Assembly (NCBI GenBank): GCA_965660945.1
Contig: CBFIBS010000009.1
Coordinates: 1-64,000 of the forward strand
DNA from: UBA7985 sp002711265
Lineage (GTDB): Bacteria; Pseudomonadota; Alphaproteobacteria; UBA7985
Length of the DNA stretch: 64,000 bases
Reading direction: 5' to 3'
The notes beneath the pieces were generated by a model. The model was not told where the DNA came from. It worked only from the letters and a program-made list of their open reading frames with translations, and made no database searches. Every line of letters starts with the position of its first letter. The stretch's first letter is position 1. Positions 50,288-59,002 of the stretch are shown here, piece by piece. A program made the translations under genes and the position numbers.

Positions 50288-52705
50288 ATGTCAGATCAAT
50301 CATTCTTCCGCCGCCTCGACGAATACCTTCCCGATCAGGCACCGCCGCCGGGTAACACCGGTCCGGTCAAGTGGCTGCGCGAAAACCTGTTCTCCGGCGT
50401 GCTCAACAGCATCGCTACCGTGGTGATCGGGGTGCTGTTCATCTGGGTGATCTGGGGCTTCTTTGACTGGTCGGTGCTGAGCAGCACTTCGCACGGTCAG
50501 ACCCAGCAGGCCTGCCGTATGGCGACGCAGGCGACCCTGCTCGAAGAGCGGCTGGGGTCGCTGCGTTCCGAGCAGCGCCGGCTGGAGCGGATCAGCGGCA
50601 CCCCGGGCAGCGCCTTCGACGACCGCCGGTTCAAGGCCTTCGTCAAGAACCTCTCCAACCTTGCCGCGACCGATATTCCCAAGTCCTACGCCGACTTGCT
50701 CAAGAATGCTGACAACGTCGACGCCAACAATGCTGAACTCGCCAAGTTTGATGCGGCCCAGGCTGACCGGCGTGCGGCCATCGAGGCCTGGATTGCCGAC
50801 GGCGCCGAGGGCAAGGCCCCGGCCGAGACCCGGGACCCCAAGCTCAAGCGCGCCTATGAGGGCGACACGGTCCACCCCGACGCCGAGAAGTACTTCGTCG
50901 ACGGCCCCGACCAGCTCGATTGGGCGGGTGCCGGAGCGCTGATCGCGAGCGCGCTGGAAGCGCGCAGTCTCGATCCGGCGGCTGAGGGTGTCGAACAGCT
51001 GCGCGGTTTCGTGCAGTGGGGCAAGGCCAACGACGGCGCCTGTCACACCGTGTTCAAGAAGAACTACTGGCAGCTGCTGGTAAACGCCTACGACCGCGAC
51101 CAGCTGTGGCGGCCACTACTGGTCGCGCTGCTGCTGATCCCAGCGCTGGCCTTTGTCATGGTGCCGCGCCTGCGTGAAGGCAGCGTCGGCATGGTGCTGG
51201 GGCTGACAACCGGGGCCTTCCCCTTCGTCGCTTTCTTTGTGCTCTCGGGCGCAGCGCTGAAGCTGTCGCACTTCGAACCGATCCAGGGCTCCTATCCCAA
51301 CGTTCCGATCGAGGAGATGACCCAGGCCCAGTACGATGATGCCCGGGCGCAGGTCGCCATGCGGTTGTCGCGTGAGAGCGGACAGTGGGTCGAGGGCCAG
51401 TCGCTGGTCTTCGTCGATCAGTGGTCTGTCCAGACCAGTCAGGGTGAGACAGTCGAAGTCATGGCGCCTGGGTTCGGGCGGACGCTCTACGGCCTGTCTT
51501 CGGCCTTCAATGACATCACCTCGGCCGAGATGGGGCGCCTGCTGATTGCCCTGGCGGCGCTGGTGATCCTGGTGCTGCTGGGCGTGATTATCGCCCGCAC
51601 GCGGCTGGGGCGGGTGGCGAGGCCGCTGCTGCGGTTCCTGCAGTTCGTCATGGGTTTTGCGATCGTCATCGCCATCTGGGGGACGGTGATCAACAACCCG
51701 CAGTTCGAGCACAAGCGCGGCCTGCTGGACTTCTCATCGCACCCGATTGAAGAGCTGTCGGTCAAGGACCTGACCGCCAAGTACGGCGCGCACCATGACC
51801 TCGGCGCGCTGCCCGAGCCGATCCTGCTGACGGCGGCCATGACCCGTGACCCGGCGTCGCTGGGCCTTGAACAGGCGGATCAGGTCGAGGCCTGGGCGGG
51901 CTATCAGGACCAGCCGGTCTACGACATGAACCGCGATGGGGAGGTCGACGCCGACGATGACCTCAACGCCGACGACCGTATCGATGCTGCCGATCTCGCC
52001 GAAGCACGCGGTGATCACGCGCCGGGCAACGTCGTGTTCCTGACCCACGTCGCGGTCGAGAACACCTGGGGCGGGGTGCTGATCACCATGATCCTGGGTC
52101 TGGTTGGCTCGGCCTTTGCGCTGCGCGCCGGTATTCTGCTGGCGCTGGGGCGGCAGTCGACCCTGCCGGTCGTGCGTTACCTGTCCACTGGCTTCATCGA
52201 GGGCATGCGCGGGGTACCGCTGATCACCATTCTGATCATGTCGGTGTTCGTGCTGCCGCTGATCCTGCCGATCCAGTTCCAGCCCCAGCCGCTGGTGGCG
52301 ACCCTGGTTGCCGTCTGTCTGTTCGGCACGGCCTACATGGCCGAGGTGATCCGCGGCGGTCTGCAGGCAATCCCGAAAGGGCAGTATGAGGCGGCGCAGT
52401 CGCTGGGTCTGTCCTACTGGCAGGAAACCAACCTGATCATCGTACCGCAGGCGACCCGTACCGTTATCCCGGCGATCGTGAACACACTCATCGGCCTGTT
52501 CAAGGACACCACTCTGGTGATCGTGATCGGTCTGCTCGACGTGCTGACGGTCATGCGCAACAAGATTGTGACCCGGGTGGAGTGGAACCAGACCCTTCTC
52601 GAGGGCCTGATCTACGTCGCCGTATTCTTTTTCATCTTTATGTTCGGCCTCTCGCGCTACTCCATGTGGCTTGAAGAGCGGTTCGGCATCCTTAAGCAGC
52701 GATAG
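50288..52705 (+). CDS. aapM: General L-amino acid ABC transporter permease, greatly enlarged, with EF-hand-like loops
   Basis: At 805 residues this is about twice the usual AapM length (about 385). After a first membrane segment (about 38-60) comes a predicted periplasmic, helical and charged domain of about 200 residues, then two helices (276-330), another external stretch, two more helices (about 415-465), and a periplasmic segment that ends just before the normal permease core (NTWGGVLITMILGLVGSAF). That last segment contains two abutting calcium-loop patterns: DMNRDGEVDADD (546-557) and DLNADDRIDAAD (558-569). The core has FIEGMRGVPLITILIM, AEVIRGGLQAIPKGQYEAA (EAA loop) and LFKDTTLVIVIGLLD. 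Transport function is as for AapQ; the extra domains could sense calcium or dock partners, which is inference. Confidence 0.92.
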   Translation: MSDQSFFRRLDEYLPDQAPPPGNTGPVKWLRENLFSGVLNSIATVVIGVLFIWVIWGFFDWSVLSSTSHGQTQQACRMATQATLLEERLGSLRSEQRRLERISGTPGSAFDDRRFKAFVKNLSNLAATDIPKSYADLLKNADNVDANNAELAKFDAAQADRRAAIEAWIADGAEGKAPAETRDPKLKRAYEGDTVHPDAEKYFVDGPDQLDWAGAGALIASALEARSLDPAAEGVEQLRGFVQWGKANDGACHTVFKKNYWQLLVNAYDRDQLWRPLLVALLLIPALAFVMVPRLREGSVGMVLGLTTGAFPFVAFFVLSGAALKLSHFEPIQGSYPNVPIEEMTQAQYDDARAQVAMRLSRESGQWVEGQSLVFVDQWSVQTSQGETVEVMAPGFGRTLYGLSSAFNDITSAEMGRLLIALAALVILVLLGVIIARTRLGRVARPLLRFLQFVMGFAIVIAIWGTVINNPQFEHKRGLLDFSSHPIEELSVKDLTAKYGAHHDLGALPEPILLTAAMTRDPASLGLEQADQVEAWAGYQDQPVYDMNRDGEVDADDDLNADDRIDAADLAEARGDHAPGNVVFLTHVAVENTWGGVLITMILGLVGSAFALRAGILLALGRQSTLPVVRYLSTGFIEGMRGVPLITILIMSVFVLPLILPIQFQPQPLVATLVAVCLFGTAYMAEVIRGGLQAIPKGQYEAAQSLGLSYWQETNLIIVPQATRTVIPAIVNTLIGLFKDTTLVIVIGLLDVLTVMRNKIVTRVEWNQTLLEGLIYVAVFFFIFMFGLSRYSMWLEERFGILKQR

Positions 52706-52716
52706 AGACGCGCCCC

Positions 52717-53466
52717 ATGGAAGATATCGTAAACATCTCCGGCCTGAACAAATGGTTCGGCACTTTCCACGTCCTCAAGGACATTGACCTGAGCGTGAAG
52801 CCCAAGGAGCGGATCGTGATTGCGGGGCCTTCGGGTTCTGGCAAGTCGACGCTGATCCGCTGTATCAACCGGCTTGAAGAGCACCAGCGTGGCAAGATCG
52901 TCGTCGACGGCGTGGAACTGACCAACAACCTCGAGCAGATCGAGGCGATCCGGCGCGAAGTCGGGATGGTGTTCCAGCACTTCAACCTGTTCCCACACCT
53001 GACCATTCTGGAAAACTGCATTCTTGCGCCCATGTGGGTGCGGAAGATGCCGCGGAAAGACGCGGTCGACCGGGCCATGTACTACCTCGAGCGGGTGCGC
53101 ATCCCCGAGCAGGCGAACAAGTACCCCGGGCAGCTTTCGGGTGGTCAGCAGCAGCGGGTGGCGATCGCGCGCTCACTGTGTATGCAGCCCAAGGTGATGC
53201 TGTTCGACGAGCCGACATCGGCGCTGGACCCGGAGATGATCAAGGAGGTGCTCGACACCATGATCGAGCTGGCCGAAGAAGGCATGACCATGCTGGTGGT
53301 GACCCACGAGATGGGTTTCGCCAAGAAGGTTGCCGATCGGGTGATTTTCATGGACCAGGGGCAGATCGTGGAGGTCGCGCCGCCGATCGAGTTCTTCGAA
53401 AAGCCCAAGTCTGAGCGTCTCAAGGAATTCCTCGCAGACATTCTTTACGACAAACAGGACGGCTAG
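52717..53466 (+). CDS. aapP: General L-amino acid ABC transporter ATP-binding protein
   Basis: The 249-residue ATPase is complete: Walker A GPSGSGKSTLIRCINRLEEH, Q-loop VGMVFQHFNLFPHLTI, signature LSGGQQQRVAIARSL, Walker B VMLFDEPTSALDPE, and the switch histidine in VVTHEMGFA. It energises AapQM at the inner face of the membrane. The unit closes with a terminator within a repeat-rich gap. Length is normal, in contrast to the enlarged permeases. Confidence 0.97.
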   Translation: MEDIVNISGLNKWFGTFHVLKDIDLSVKPKERIVIAGPSGSGKSTLIRCINRLEEHQRGKIVVDGVELTNNLEQIEAIRREVGMVFQHFNLFPHLTILENCILAPMWVRKMPRKDAVDRAMYYLERVRIPEQANKYPGQLSGGQQQRVAIARSLCMQPKVMLFDEPTSALDPEMIKEVLDTMIELAEEGMTMLVVTHEMGFAKKVADRVIFMDQGQIVEVAPPIEFFEKPKSERLKEFLADILYDKQDG

Positions 53467-53771
53467 CGCCGATAGGCTTTGGTGGCGCGCTCGGGCCTTG
53501 GCCGCTTCGCGGCCTTCGGCCCTCCCACGCGCAGTTAAACGGTCACGCCAGGCTTCGCCCGGCGTGGCTTTTTTTGTTGCTTGTTTCAGATTGCGCGACG
53601 CCTTGTCGAAGACCGCGAAGCGGTCGAGACAAGGTCGGCGCAAGTTCTTTCCGTTGACACTCAACACGCGGCGCTTTGAGTGTGACTCCAGTGAAGATCG
53701 CCAACGCGCTTAAAGTCGAGGGCTTGTTCAGCAGCAAAGAGCTCTCACAGGCTCGCTGCGCCGGAACAGGC
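53467..53771. repeat. Intergenic mosaic repeat locus 3 (A, then B, then C)
   Basis: No gene. Module A in minus orientation at 53483-53533, module B in minus orientation at 53590-53643, and a module C hairpin ACACTCAA/TTTGAGTGT at 53656-53684. A and B are the reverse complement of the arrangement at 26808-27022. A terminator separates A from B. Confidence 0.85.
53544..53577 (+). terminator. Rho-independent terminator of the aap operon
   Basis: CACGCCAGGC pairs with GCCCGGCGTG (one mismatch) around TTC, followed by GCTTTTTTT. Confidence 0.85.
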
Positions 53772-55043
53772 TTAGGCGCGCTCGGCGATCGCCGTGCCGG
53801 CTGCCCATCCCGATGACCAGGCCCACTGGAAGTTATAGCCGCCTAGCCATCCGGTGACGTCCACCGCTTCACCGATAAAATATAGCCCCGGCACCCCGCG
53901 CGCCTGCATGTCCTGCGAGCTCAACTCCGCCGTGTCGACCCCGCCGAGCGTGACCTCGGCGGTGCGGTAGCCTTCGGTTCCGGTTGGGATGACCTGCCAG
54001 GCACCAACCCGGCCTGCGATTGCGTTTAGCACCCGGTCAGGCTGATCGCCGATCCGGACTGCAGCGCTGTCGTCCGGGTTCGTCTTTGTACCTGTTCCTT
54101 CTGCGTTTAAGACCGCATCAATTACTGCGCTTGCCAGCCGGTTGGGCAGGCTTTCCCCCAAGACTGTCGCCAGCTCCTGACGTCCCACCTCCCGCCGCCT
54201 TTGCTTCAGGTGTGCCGCAAGGTCAATACCGGGCGCCAGATCGAGGGAAACTGGCTTACCCTCGCGCCAGAAACTGGAGATCTGCAGTATGGCTGGTCCC
54301 GATAATCCTCGGTGGGTGAACAGCACAGCTTCGTCGAACTGCGCCCGGCCGCCCTTTCCGTCGCAGGACACCTGCGCCGCCGGCACCGCCACTCCGGCCA
54401 GTGCCTTGCACCAGTCCAGTAAGGCGTCGGTGAAAGTCAGAGGAACCAGAGCGGGCCGGGTTTCGGTCACGGCCAGTCCGAACTGTTCAGCCAGGTCATA
54501 ACCCAAGCCCGTCGCGCCCATTTTGGGGATCGACTTGCCCCCACAGGCTACCACCAGGTGACGCGCCCTCACCCTGTGCTGCGTGCCGTCTCGCTCGAGT
54601 TCGGCCTCAAAGCCCTCGGCCGACTTGATCACGCCAAGCAGCCTCGTCGAAAGCCACAACTGCGCGCCGGTGCGGGCCATCTCATCGAGCAGCATCTGGA
54701 TGATGTCCCTGGCGCTGTTGTCACAGAACAGCTGCCCCAGCGTCTTCTCGTGATAGGCGATGCCGTGACGGGCGACCAGATCGATGAAATCCCACTGCGT
54801 ATAGCGCTTGAGCGCGGACTTGGCGAAGTGCGGGTTCTGGCTGAGGAAGGCACCCGGCTCGGTGTGCATGTTGGTGAAGTTGCAGCGCCCCCCACCTGAG
54901 ATCCGGATCTTCTCGCCCGGTGCCTTGGCGTGGTCGATGACCAGGACTGACCCGCCGCGCGCGGCAGCGAAGGCCCCGGCCTGCATGCCTGCAGCCCCGG
55001 CGCCAATTATAAGGGTGTCGATCTGTCGGATCGGCTGGGACAC
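53772..55043 (-). CDS. BaiN/HI0933-family flavoprotein oxidoreductase
   Basis: The 423-residue flavoprotein starts with IDTLIIGAGAAGMQAGAFAA (FAD-binding) and has the family landmarks KIRISGGGRCNFTN, GQLFCDNSARDIIQMLLDE, LVVACGGKSIPKMGATG, EAVLFTHRGLSGPAILQIS and YFIGEAVDVTGWLGGYNFQ with WAWSSG. The wider family includes BaiN and RdsA, whose members are linked to reduction of bile acid enones or to reactive-oxygen defence; the true substrate is unknown. It stands alone, minus strand, facing the end of the aap operon. Confidence 0.88.
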   Translation of the reverse strand: MSQPIRQIDTLIIGAGAAGMQAGAFAAARGGSVLVIDHAKAPGEKIRISGGGRCNFTNMHTEPGAFLSQNPHFAKSALKRYTQWDFIDLVARHGIAYHEKTLGQLFCDNSARDIIQMLLDEMARTGAQLWLSTRLLGVIKSAEGFEAELERDGTQHRVRARHLVVACGGKSIPKMGATGLGYDLAEQFGLAVTETRPALVPLTFTDALLDWCKALAGVAVPAAQVSCDGKGGRAQFDEAVLFTHRGLSGPAILQISSFWREGKPVSLDLAPGIDLAAHLKQRRREVGRQELATVLGESLPNRLASAVIDAVLNAEGTGTKTNPDDSAAVRIGDQPDRVLNAIAGRVGAWQVIPTGTEGYRTAEVTLGGVDTAELSSQDMQARGVPGLYFIGEAVDVTGWLGGYNFQWAWSSGWAAGTAIAERA

Positions 55044-55378
55044 TTGATCGGTTTCCGCTGGGATTAGAGGCAGGTTGAGGCGACTTCTCTGAAGCCTTTG
55101 AGGTGCAGTTTAAGGCCTGGACTCTTCGAGCACCATAGTCGCTCAAGCCGTGATCGATGGTTTCGCTATCGCGGTTGTAATAACACGGTGCAGCACCGCG
55201 CGGCGAAGCGCTGTGGGACTTGAACCGGGACAGGGATCGATGAAGCAGCAGAACGGAAATCTCGTGCCATGTCGGAAATCCGGCGCCCAGGTCGCGCTAG
55301 CGCAGGACGCGGTACCTCGCAGGTCCTAACCACCCGTGATAGACCTTTTGATCCAAGACCACACCGGAGCCGCCCGCC
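55044..55378. other. Intergenic, nothing definite
   Basis: About 335 bp between two divergent genes. I see no gene and no clear repeat; a GGAG lies about ten bases before the aldehyde dehydrogenase ATG. Promoters for both genes must lie here but could not be pinned down. Confidence 0.5.
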
Positions 55379-56830
55379 ATGACCGCCGTTGCCGACCTCT
55401 ACAAGAACTACATCAACGGTGCCTGGGTCGAGGGCGGGGCGGGCACGATTGCCGTCGACAACCCCAATAACGGCGAGGCCCTCAGCCAGCAGGCCGCCGC
55501 CGACGCGGCCGATGTTGACCGGGCTGTGCAAGCTGCTCAAGCCGTGCACGACAGCGGCACCCTGTCCGACCTGCGACCGGTCGAGCGGGCGCGCATGATC
55601 CAGAAGATGTCGGCCTATATCAGTGCCAACAAGGACCGCGTTGCCCCGCTGCTGACGCTGGAGAGCGGCAAACCACTGTGGGAGGCGGAGATCGAGGTCG
55701 ACAGCGCCGCCCGCTTTCTTGAGTTCTACGGCAACCAGGCCGAGAGCCTCGAGGGCCGCTCGATCCCGCTCGGCGCGTCCTACTTCGACTTTACCACCTT
55801 TGAACCCTACGGCGTCTCGGGCCAGATCATTCCCTGGAACTTCCCGCTGGAGATCACCGCGCGCGGCATCGGCCCGGCACTGGCCACCGGCAACGCGGTC
55901 GTGGTCAAAACCCCGGAGATCGATCCGCTCTCGCATTTCATCTTCGGCGAGGCTGCCGAGGCGGCCGGCTTCCCGGCGGGCGCCGTCAACATCCTCTGCG
56001 GCCACGGCGCGGAGGCTGGCGCGGCGCTGACCGCGCACCCGGACGTCAGCCAGATCGTCTTCACCGGCTCGGTCGCCACCGGGACTGCCGTTGCGGTCGC
56101 GGCGGCGCAGCGGGTCGTCCCTTGCGTACTGGAACTGGGCGGAAAGTCGGCGGGGATCGTCTACCCCGACGCTGACCCGCAGCAGGTGCTCGACAGCATC
56201 CGGTGGGGGGTCTACTTCAATGCTGGGCAGGTGTGTTCAGCCTTCTCGCGCATGGTCGTGCACGAAAGCATCCACGATGAGATGGTCGAGCGCGTCGCGG
56301 ACATGGCCAAGGGCCTGTCGGTCGGCCCCGGTCTCGAGCGCCCGACCTTTGGTGCCAACATGGGCGCCATGGTCTCAGAGGGCCAGCGCGACCGCGCCGA
56401 GGCCATCTGCCAGCGCGCCGAGGCCGAGGGCGCGCGTGCGGTCACCGGTGGCCGCAAGCTGAACCAGCCGGGCTATTTCCTCGAGCCCACGGTCTTCGAC
56501 GGTGTCACAGAGGTGATGAACATCGCTCAGGAAGAGGTCTTCGGCCCCGTGCTTTCCGTGATGAAGTTCAGCAGCGATGAAGAAGCGTTGCGCATTGCCA
56601 ACGGGACTGAATACGGGCTCGTGGCCGGGGTCTTTACCCACGATCTCGATCGGGCGACAGCCGCCGCACAGAAGCTGCGGGCGGGTCAGATTTACGTCAA
56701 CGAATGGTTTGCGGGCGGCGTCGAAACACCCTTTGGCGGCTTTGGTAAATCCGGCTACGGGCGGGAAAAGGGCCGCGAGGCACTCTACAACTACGTGCAG
56801 ACCAAGAACATCGGCATCGCGCTAGGGTGA
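55379..56830 (+). CDS. NAD(P)-dependent aldehyde dehydrogenase
   Basis: The 483-residue enzyme has all ALDH-superfamily residues: N154 in IPWNFPLE, the NAD-binding FTGSVATGT, the general base E252 in LELGGKSAGIV and the nucleophile C286 in AGQVCSAFSR. QEEVFGPVLSVMKF and VETPFGGFGKSGYGREKG are also typical. It oxidises an aldehyde to the acid; the substrate (betaine aldehyde, succinate semialdehyde or others) cannot be decided. It is monocistronic, followed by a hairpin, and convergent with the mannose-1-phosphate guanylyltransferase gene. Confidence 0.92.
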   Translation: MTAVADLYKNYINGAWVEGGAGTIAVDNPNNGEALSQQAAADAADVDRAVQAAQAVHDSGTLSDLRPVERARMIQKMSAYISANKDRVAPLLTLESGKPLWEAEIEVDSAARFLEFYGNQAESLEGRSIPLGASYFDFTTFEPYGVSGQIIPWNFPLEITARGIGPALATGNAVVVKTPEIDPLSHFIFGEAAEAAGFPAGAVNILCGHGAEAGAALTAHPDVSQIVFTGSVATGTAVAVAAAQRVVPCVLELGGKSAGIVYPDADPQQVLDSIRWGVYFNAGQVCSAFSRMVVHESIHDEMVERVADMAKGLSVGPGLERPTFGANMGAMVSEGQRDRAEAICQRAEAEGARAVTGGRKLNQPGYFLEPTVFDGVTEVMNIAQEEVFGPVLSVMKFSSDEEALRIANGTEYGLVAGVFTHDLDRATAAAQKLRAGQIYVNEWFAGGVETPFGGFGKSGYGREKGREALYNYVQTKNIGIALG

Positions 56831-56853
56831 GCTGTTTTCAGTCTTGATTTTGC

Positions 56854-56887
56854 GAGGCTCTCCTCTTCTCAGTTGAGAATGAGCCTC
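56854..56887. terminator. Hairpin between convergent genes, weak terminator
   Basis: GAGGCTC and GAGCCTC pair, enclosing an inner stem TTCTCA/TGAGAA. Neither strand has a strong T tract after it. Confidence 0.4.
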
Positions 56888-56907
56888 AGCCTATGGCAGC
56901 CCGCGCT

Positions 56908-58350
56908 TCATCCCTTACCGCCCTGATCGCGGGCATAGACGTCCTCAAAGCGAATGATGTCATCCTCGCCGAAGTAGCTACCCGTCTGCACTTCGATCAA
57001 TGTAAGCGGCACTTTGCCTGGGTTTTCCAAGCGGTGCACGGCGCCCAGCGGGATGTAGATGGACTGGTTCTCGGAGACGAGCTGAACCTCTTCGCCGATT
57101 GTCACGTTGGCCGTGCCTTCAACCACGATCCAGTGCTCGGCACGGTGGTGATGGCTTTGTAGGGACAGCGCCGCTCCAGGGTGGACGACGATGCGCTTGA
57201 CCTGAAACCGCTGGCCAATCACGAGGCTTTCGTACCAGCCCCAAGGGCGGTAATCGCGGGGTATGGTCTCTGCTTGCGCCACGCCTTTCGACTTCAACGT
57301 GGCAACTATCTGCTTGACCTCTTGGGTGCGGTCCTTGTGAGCGACCAGAACCGCATCGGGCATGGCAACAGCGACGATATCGCTCAGCCCCAGCCCGATC
57401 AGCTGTTGGTCTTCGCTGGCTGCATGCAGCAGCGTGTCTTGGCATTCCAGTGCCGTTGCCGGGCCAGTGGTCACAGTGCCACCGCCATCGGCCTCTGCTT
57501 CCCGCCACACTGCCTGCCAGTCGCCCAAATCGGACCAAGCACCGTCGTAGGGAAGGACTGACAGGTTTGGCGCCTTCTCCATGACTGCATAGTCGATCGA
57601 GATATCGGGCAGGGCGTCCCACGGCTCTGGCGCGAGACGGGTGAAGGATAGGTCTTTCTCTGCGCCCTCGAAGGCAGCGCGACAGGTGCTCAGGACTTCA
57701 GGCGCATGTGCCCTAAAGGCCTCGAGGATCGCTGTGGTCGAGAACAGGAAAATACCGGCGTTCCACAAGTGCATACCGCCCGCAAGCAGTGCCTCGGCTG
57801 TGGCCAGATCAGGCTTTTCAACAAAGCCCTTGAGCGGCTGGGGCTCGGGCGCAAAGTCGGGCGAGGGGGTCGAGAGCTCAAGCCAGCCGTAGCCGGTCTC
57901 TGGCCGATCTGGGCGAATACCGAAGGTCACCAGCTGACCGGCTTGGGCCGTCGTTGCTGCCGCCGAAACTGCGGCTTGGAACCGCTCAGCATCTGGGATG
58001 ACATGATCAGACGGCGCCACCAGCATGAGCGCGCCAGGCTCTAGGGCATCCAGCGCAAGCGCAGCCGCGCAGATCGCGGCAGCGGTGTTCTTGGCCGCGG
58101 GCTCGATCAGGATGTCGGCGGGGATGATTTCGAGCGCGGTCAACTGCTCTATGACGATGAAGCGAAAGTCAGCGGCGGTCACGATCGTCGGCGCGGCAAA
58201 GCCCGGGCCTGACAGCCTCCGGGCCGAGGCCTGATAGAGGCTTTCCTCGCCGGTGAGCTCGACAAACTGCTTGGGGTAGGACTTGCGCGACAAGGGCCAG
58301 AGCCGCGTGCCGGAGCCACCACACAGGAGAACCGGGTGAAAAACTGGCAT
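56908..58350 (-). CDS. manC: Mannose-1-phosphate guanylyltransferase / mannose-6-phosphate isomerase
   Basis: The ATG at 58350 (MPVFHPVLLCGGSGTRLWPL) is chosen since the nucleotidyltransferase motif begins at once and AGGAG lies upstream. The 480-residue bifunctional enzyme has the GMP domain (GGSGTRLWPLSRKSYPKQF, FVEKPD, WNAGIFLF) and a C-terminal cupin isomerase domain (RPWGWYESLVIG, QSHHHRAEHWIVVEGTA, IPLGAVHRLENPG). It makes GDP-mannose for surface polysaccharides. No other polysaccharide genes are adjacent. GC and codon use are normal. Confidence 0.95.
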   Translation of the reverse strand: MPVFHPVLLCGGSGTRLWPLSRKSYPKQFVELTGEESLYQASARRLSGPGFAAPTIVTAADFRFIVIEQLTALEIIPADILIEPAAKNTAAAICAAALALDALEPGALMLVAPSDHVIPDAERFQAAVSAAATTAQAGQLVTFGIRPDRPETGYGWLELSTPSPDFAPEPQPLKGFVEKPDLATAEALLAGGMHLWNAGIFLFSTTAILEAFRAHAPEVLSTCRAAFEGAEKDLSFTRLAPEPWDALPDISIDYAVMEKAPNLSVLPYDGAWSDLGDWQAVWREAEADGGGTVTTGPATALECQDTLLHAASEDQQLIGLGLSDIVAVAMPDAVLVAHKDRTQEVKQIVATLKSKGVAQAETIPRDYRPWGWYESLVIGQRFQVKRIVVHPGAALSLQSHHHRAEHWIVVEGTANVTIGEEVQLVSENQSIYIPLGAVHRLENPGKVPLTLIEVQTGSYFGEDDIIRFEDVYARDQGGKG

Positions 58351-58730
58351 GATATTGACTGCTCCTGAGGCCGTGAGATCCATCACAGAAGGAATGCAGG
58401 CATTGTTACGTTGAGGACGGCACTTAGGCTACTGCGAAGAATTCAGGAGGCTGCGTTCAGGGTGCGGCCTCTGGTTCGGTGGTCGCATTACTCAGGGCGT
58501 GAGCGAGGGCTACGACCCCGCCACAGGCTTTCATGCGCCGTTCGCCTTCGCGCCCGGGAACGCCTGAGCTACGCCCGAGAGCACTGATTATCGGGTGGTT
58601 TTGCCGCTCTGTCAGCCTCAGTGCACCGAAATTGTCCGGGTCTTTCGCCGTTTTGAAACCTGATCTGCATCCAGATTTACAAACTGAAACACATTTGCTG
58701 ACGACTGTTACGCGGACCGGGGCTAGGTTG
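58351..58730. other. Intergenic upstream of manC and of the small RNA
   Basis: About 380 bp without a supported gene. A 102-codon reading at 58457-58765 on the minus strand shows no recognisable domain or ribosome site and I do not accept it. Confidence 0.45.
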
Positions 58731-58923
58731 AATTCATCAACAGAAACCCAAGACGCACACCCCAACTCCAGAATAGACCTCGCTCCTTATCTCCCTCCCG
58801 TTTCTTCCTCCTCCCTAACGTTTCCTCCCCGTTCCCTTCTCTCCCTTCCTCCTCCTCCTCCCCATGATGAACGAGACAAGCCTCAGCCGGCGCGGTTCCC
58901 CAACCCGCCGGCTCCTTTTTTTT
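58731..58923 (+). ncRNA. Probable small RNA with CU-rich anti-Shine-Dalgarno runs
   Basis: Between 58791 and 58863 the plus strand has only five purines in 73 bases and contains CCTCC-type runs at 58792-58799, 58806-58815 (TCCTCCTCCC), 58824-58830 and 58848-58863 (CCTCCTCCTCCTCCCC). It is followed by a terminator stem and eight T. No protein frame accounts for it. CCUCC runs are complementary to ribosome sites and are the hallmark of alphaproteobacterial small RNAs such as the CcsR and alpha-r14 ('cuckoo') families. The 5' end is a guess; I did not find a good promoter. Confidence 0.55.
58885..58923 (+). terminator. Rho-independent terminator of the CU-rich transcript
   Basis: AGCCGGCG (58885-58892) pairs with CGCCGGCT (58906-58913), followed by CC and TTTTTTTT. 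The T tract is on the plus strand only, which sets the direction of the transcript. Confidence 0.88.
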
Positions 58924-59002
58924 CCGGATCATGAGAGTAAGTGCCCCCGTCGCAGGAAAACGGGGCGATGGCCGGTTTCGCCAAAACCCAAGCGCGGTCG
59001 GT

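Noticed and set aside
53498..53713. Small plus-strand frame after aapP
   Set aside because: Consists of repeat modules A and B and the terminator; no ribosome site.
58457..58765. Minus-strand frame of 102 codons upstream of manC
   Set aside because: No known domain, no ribosome site, odd composition.
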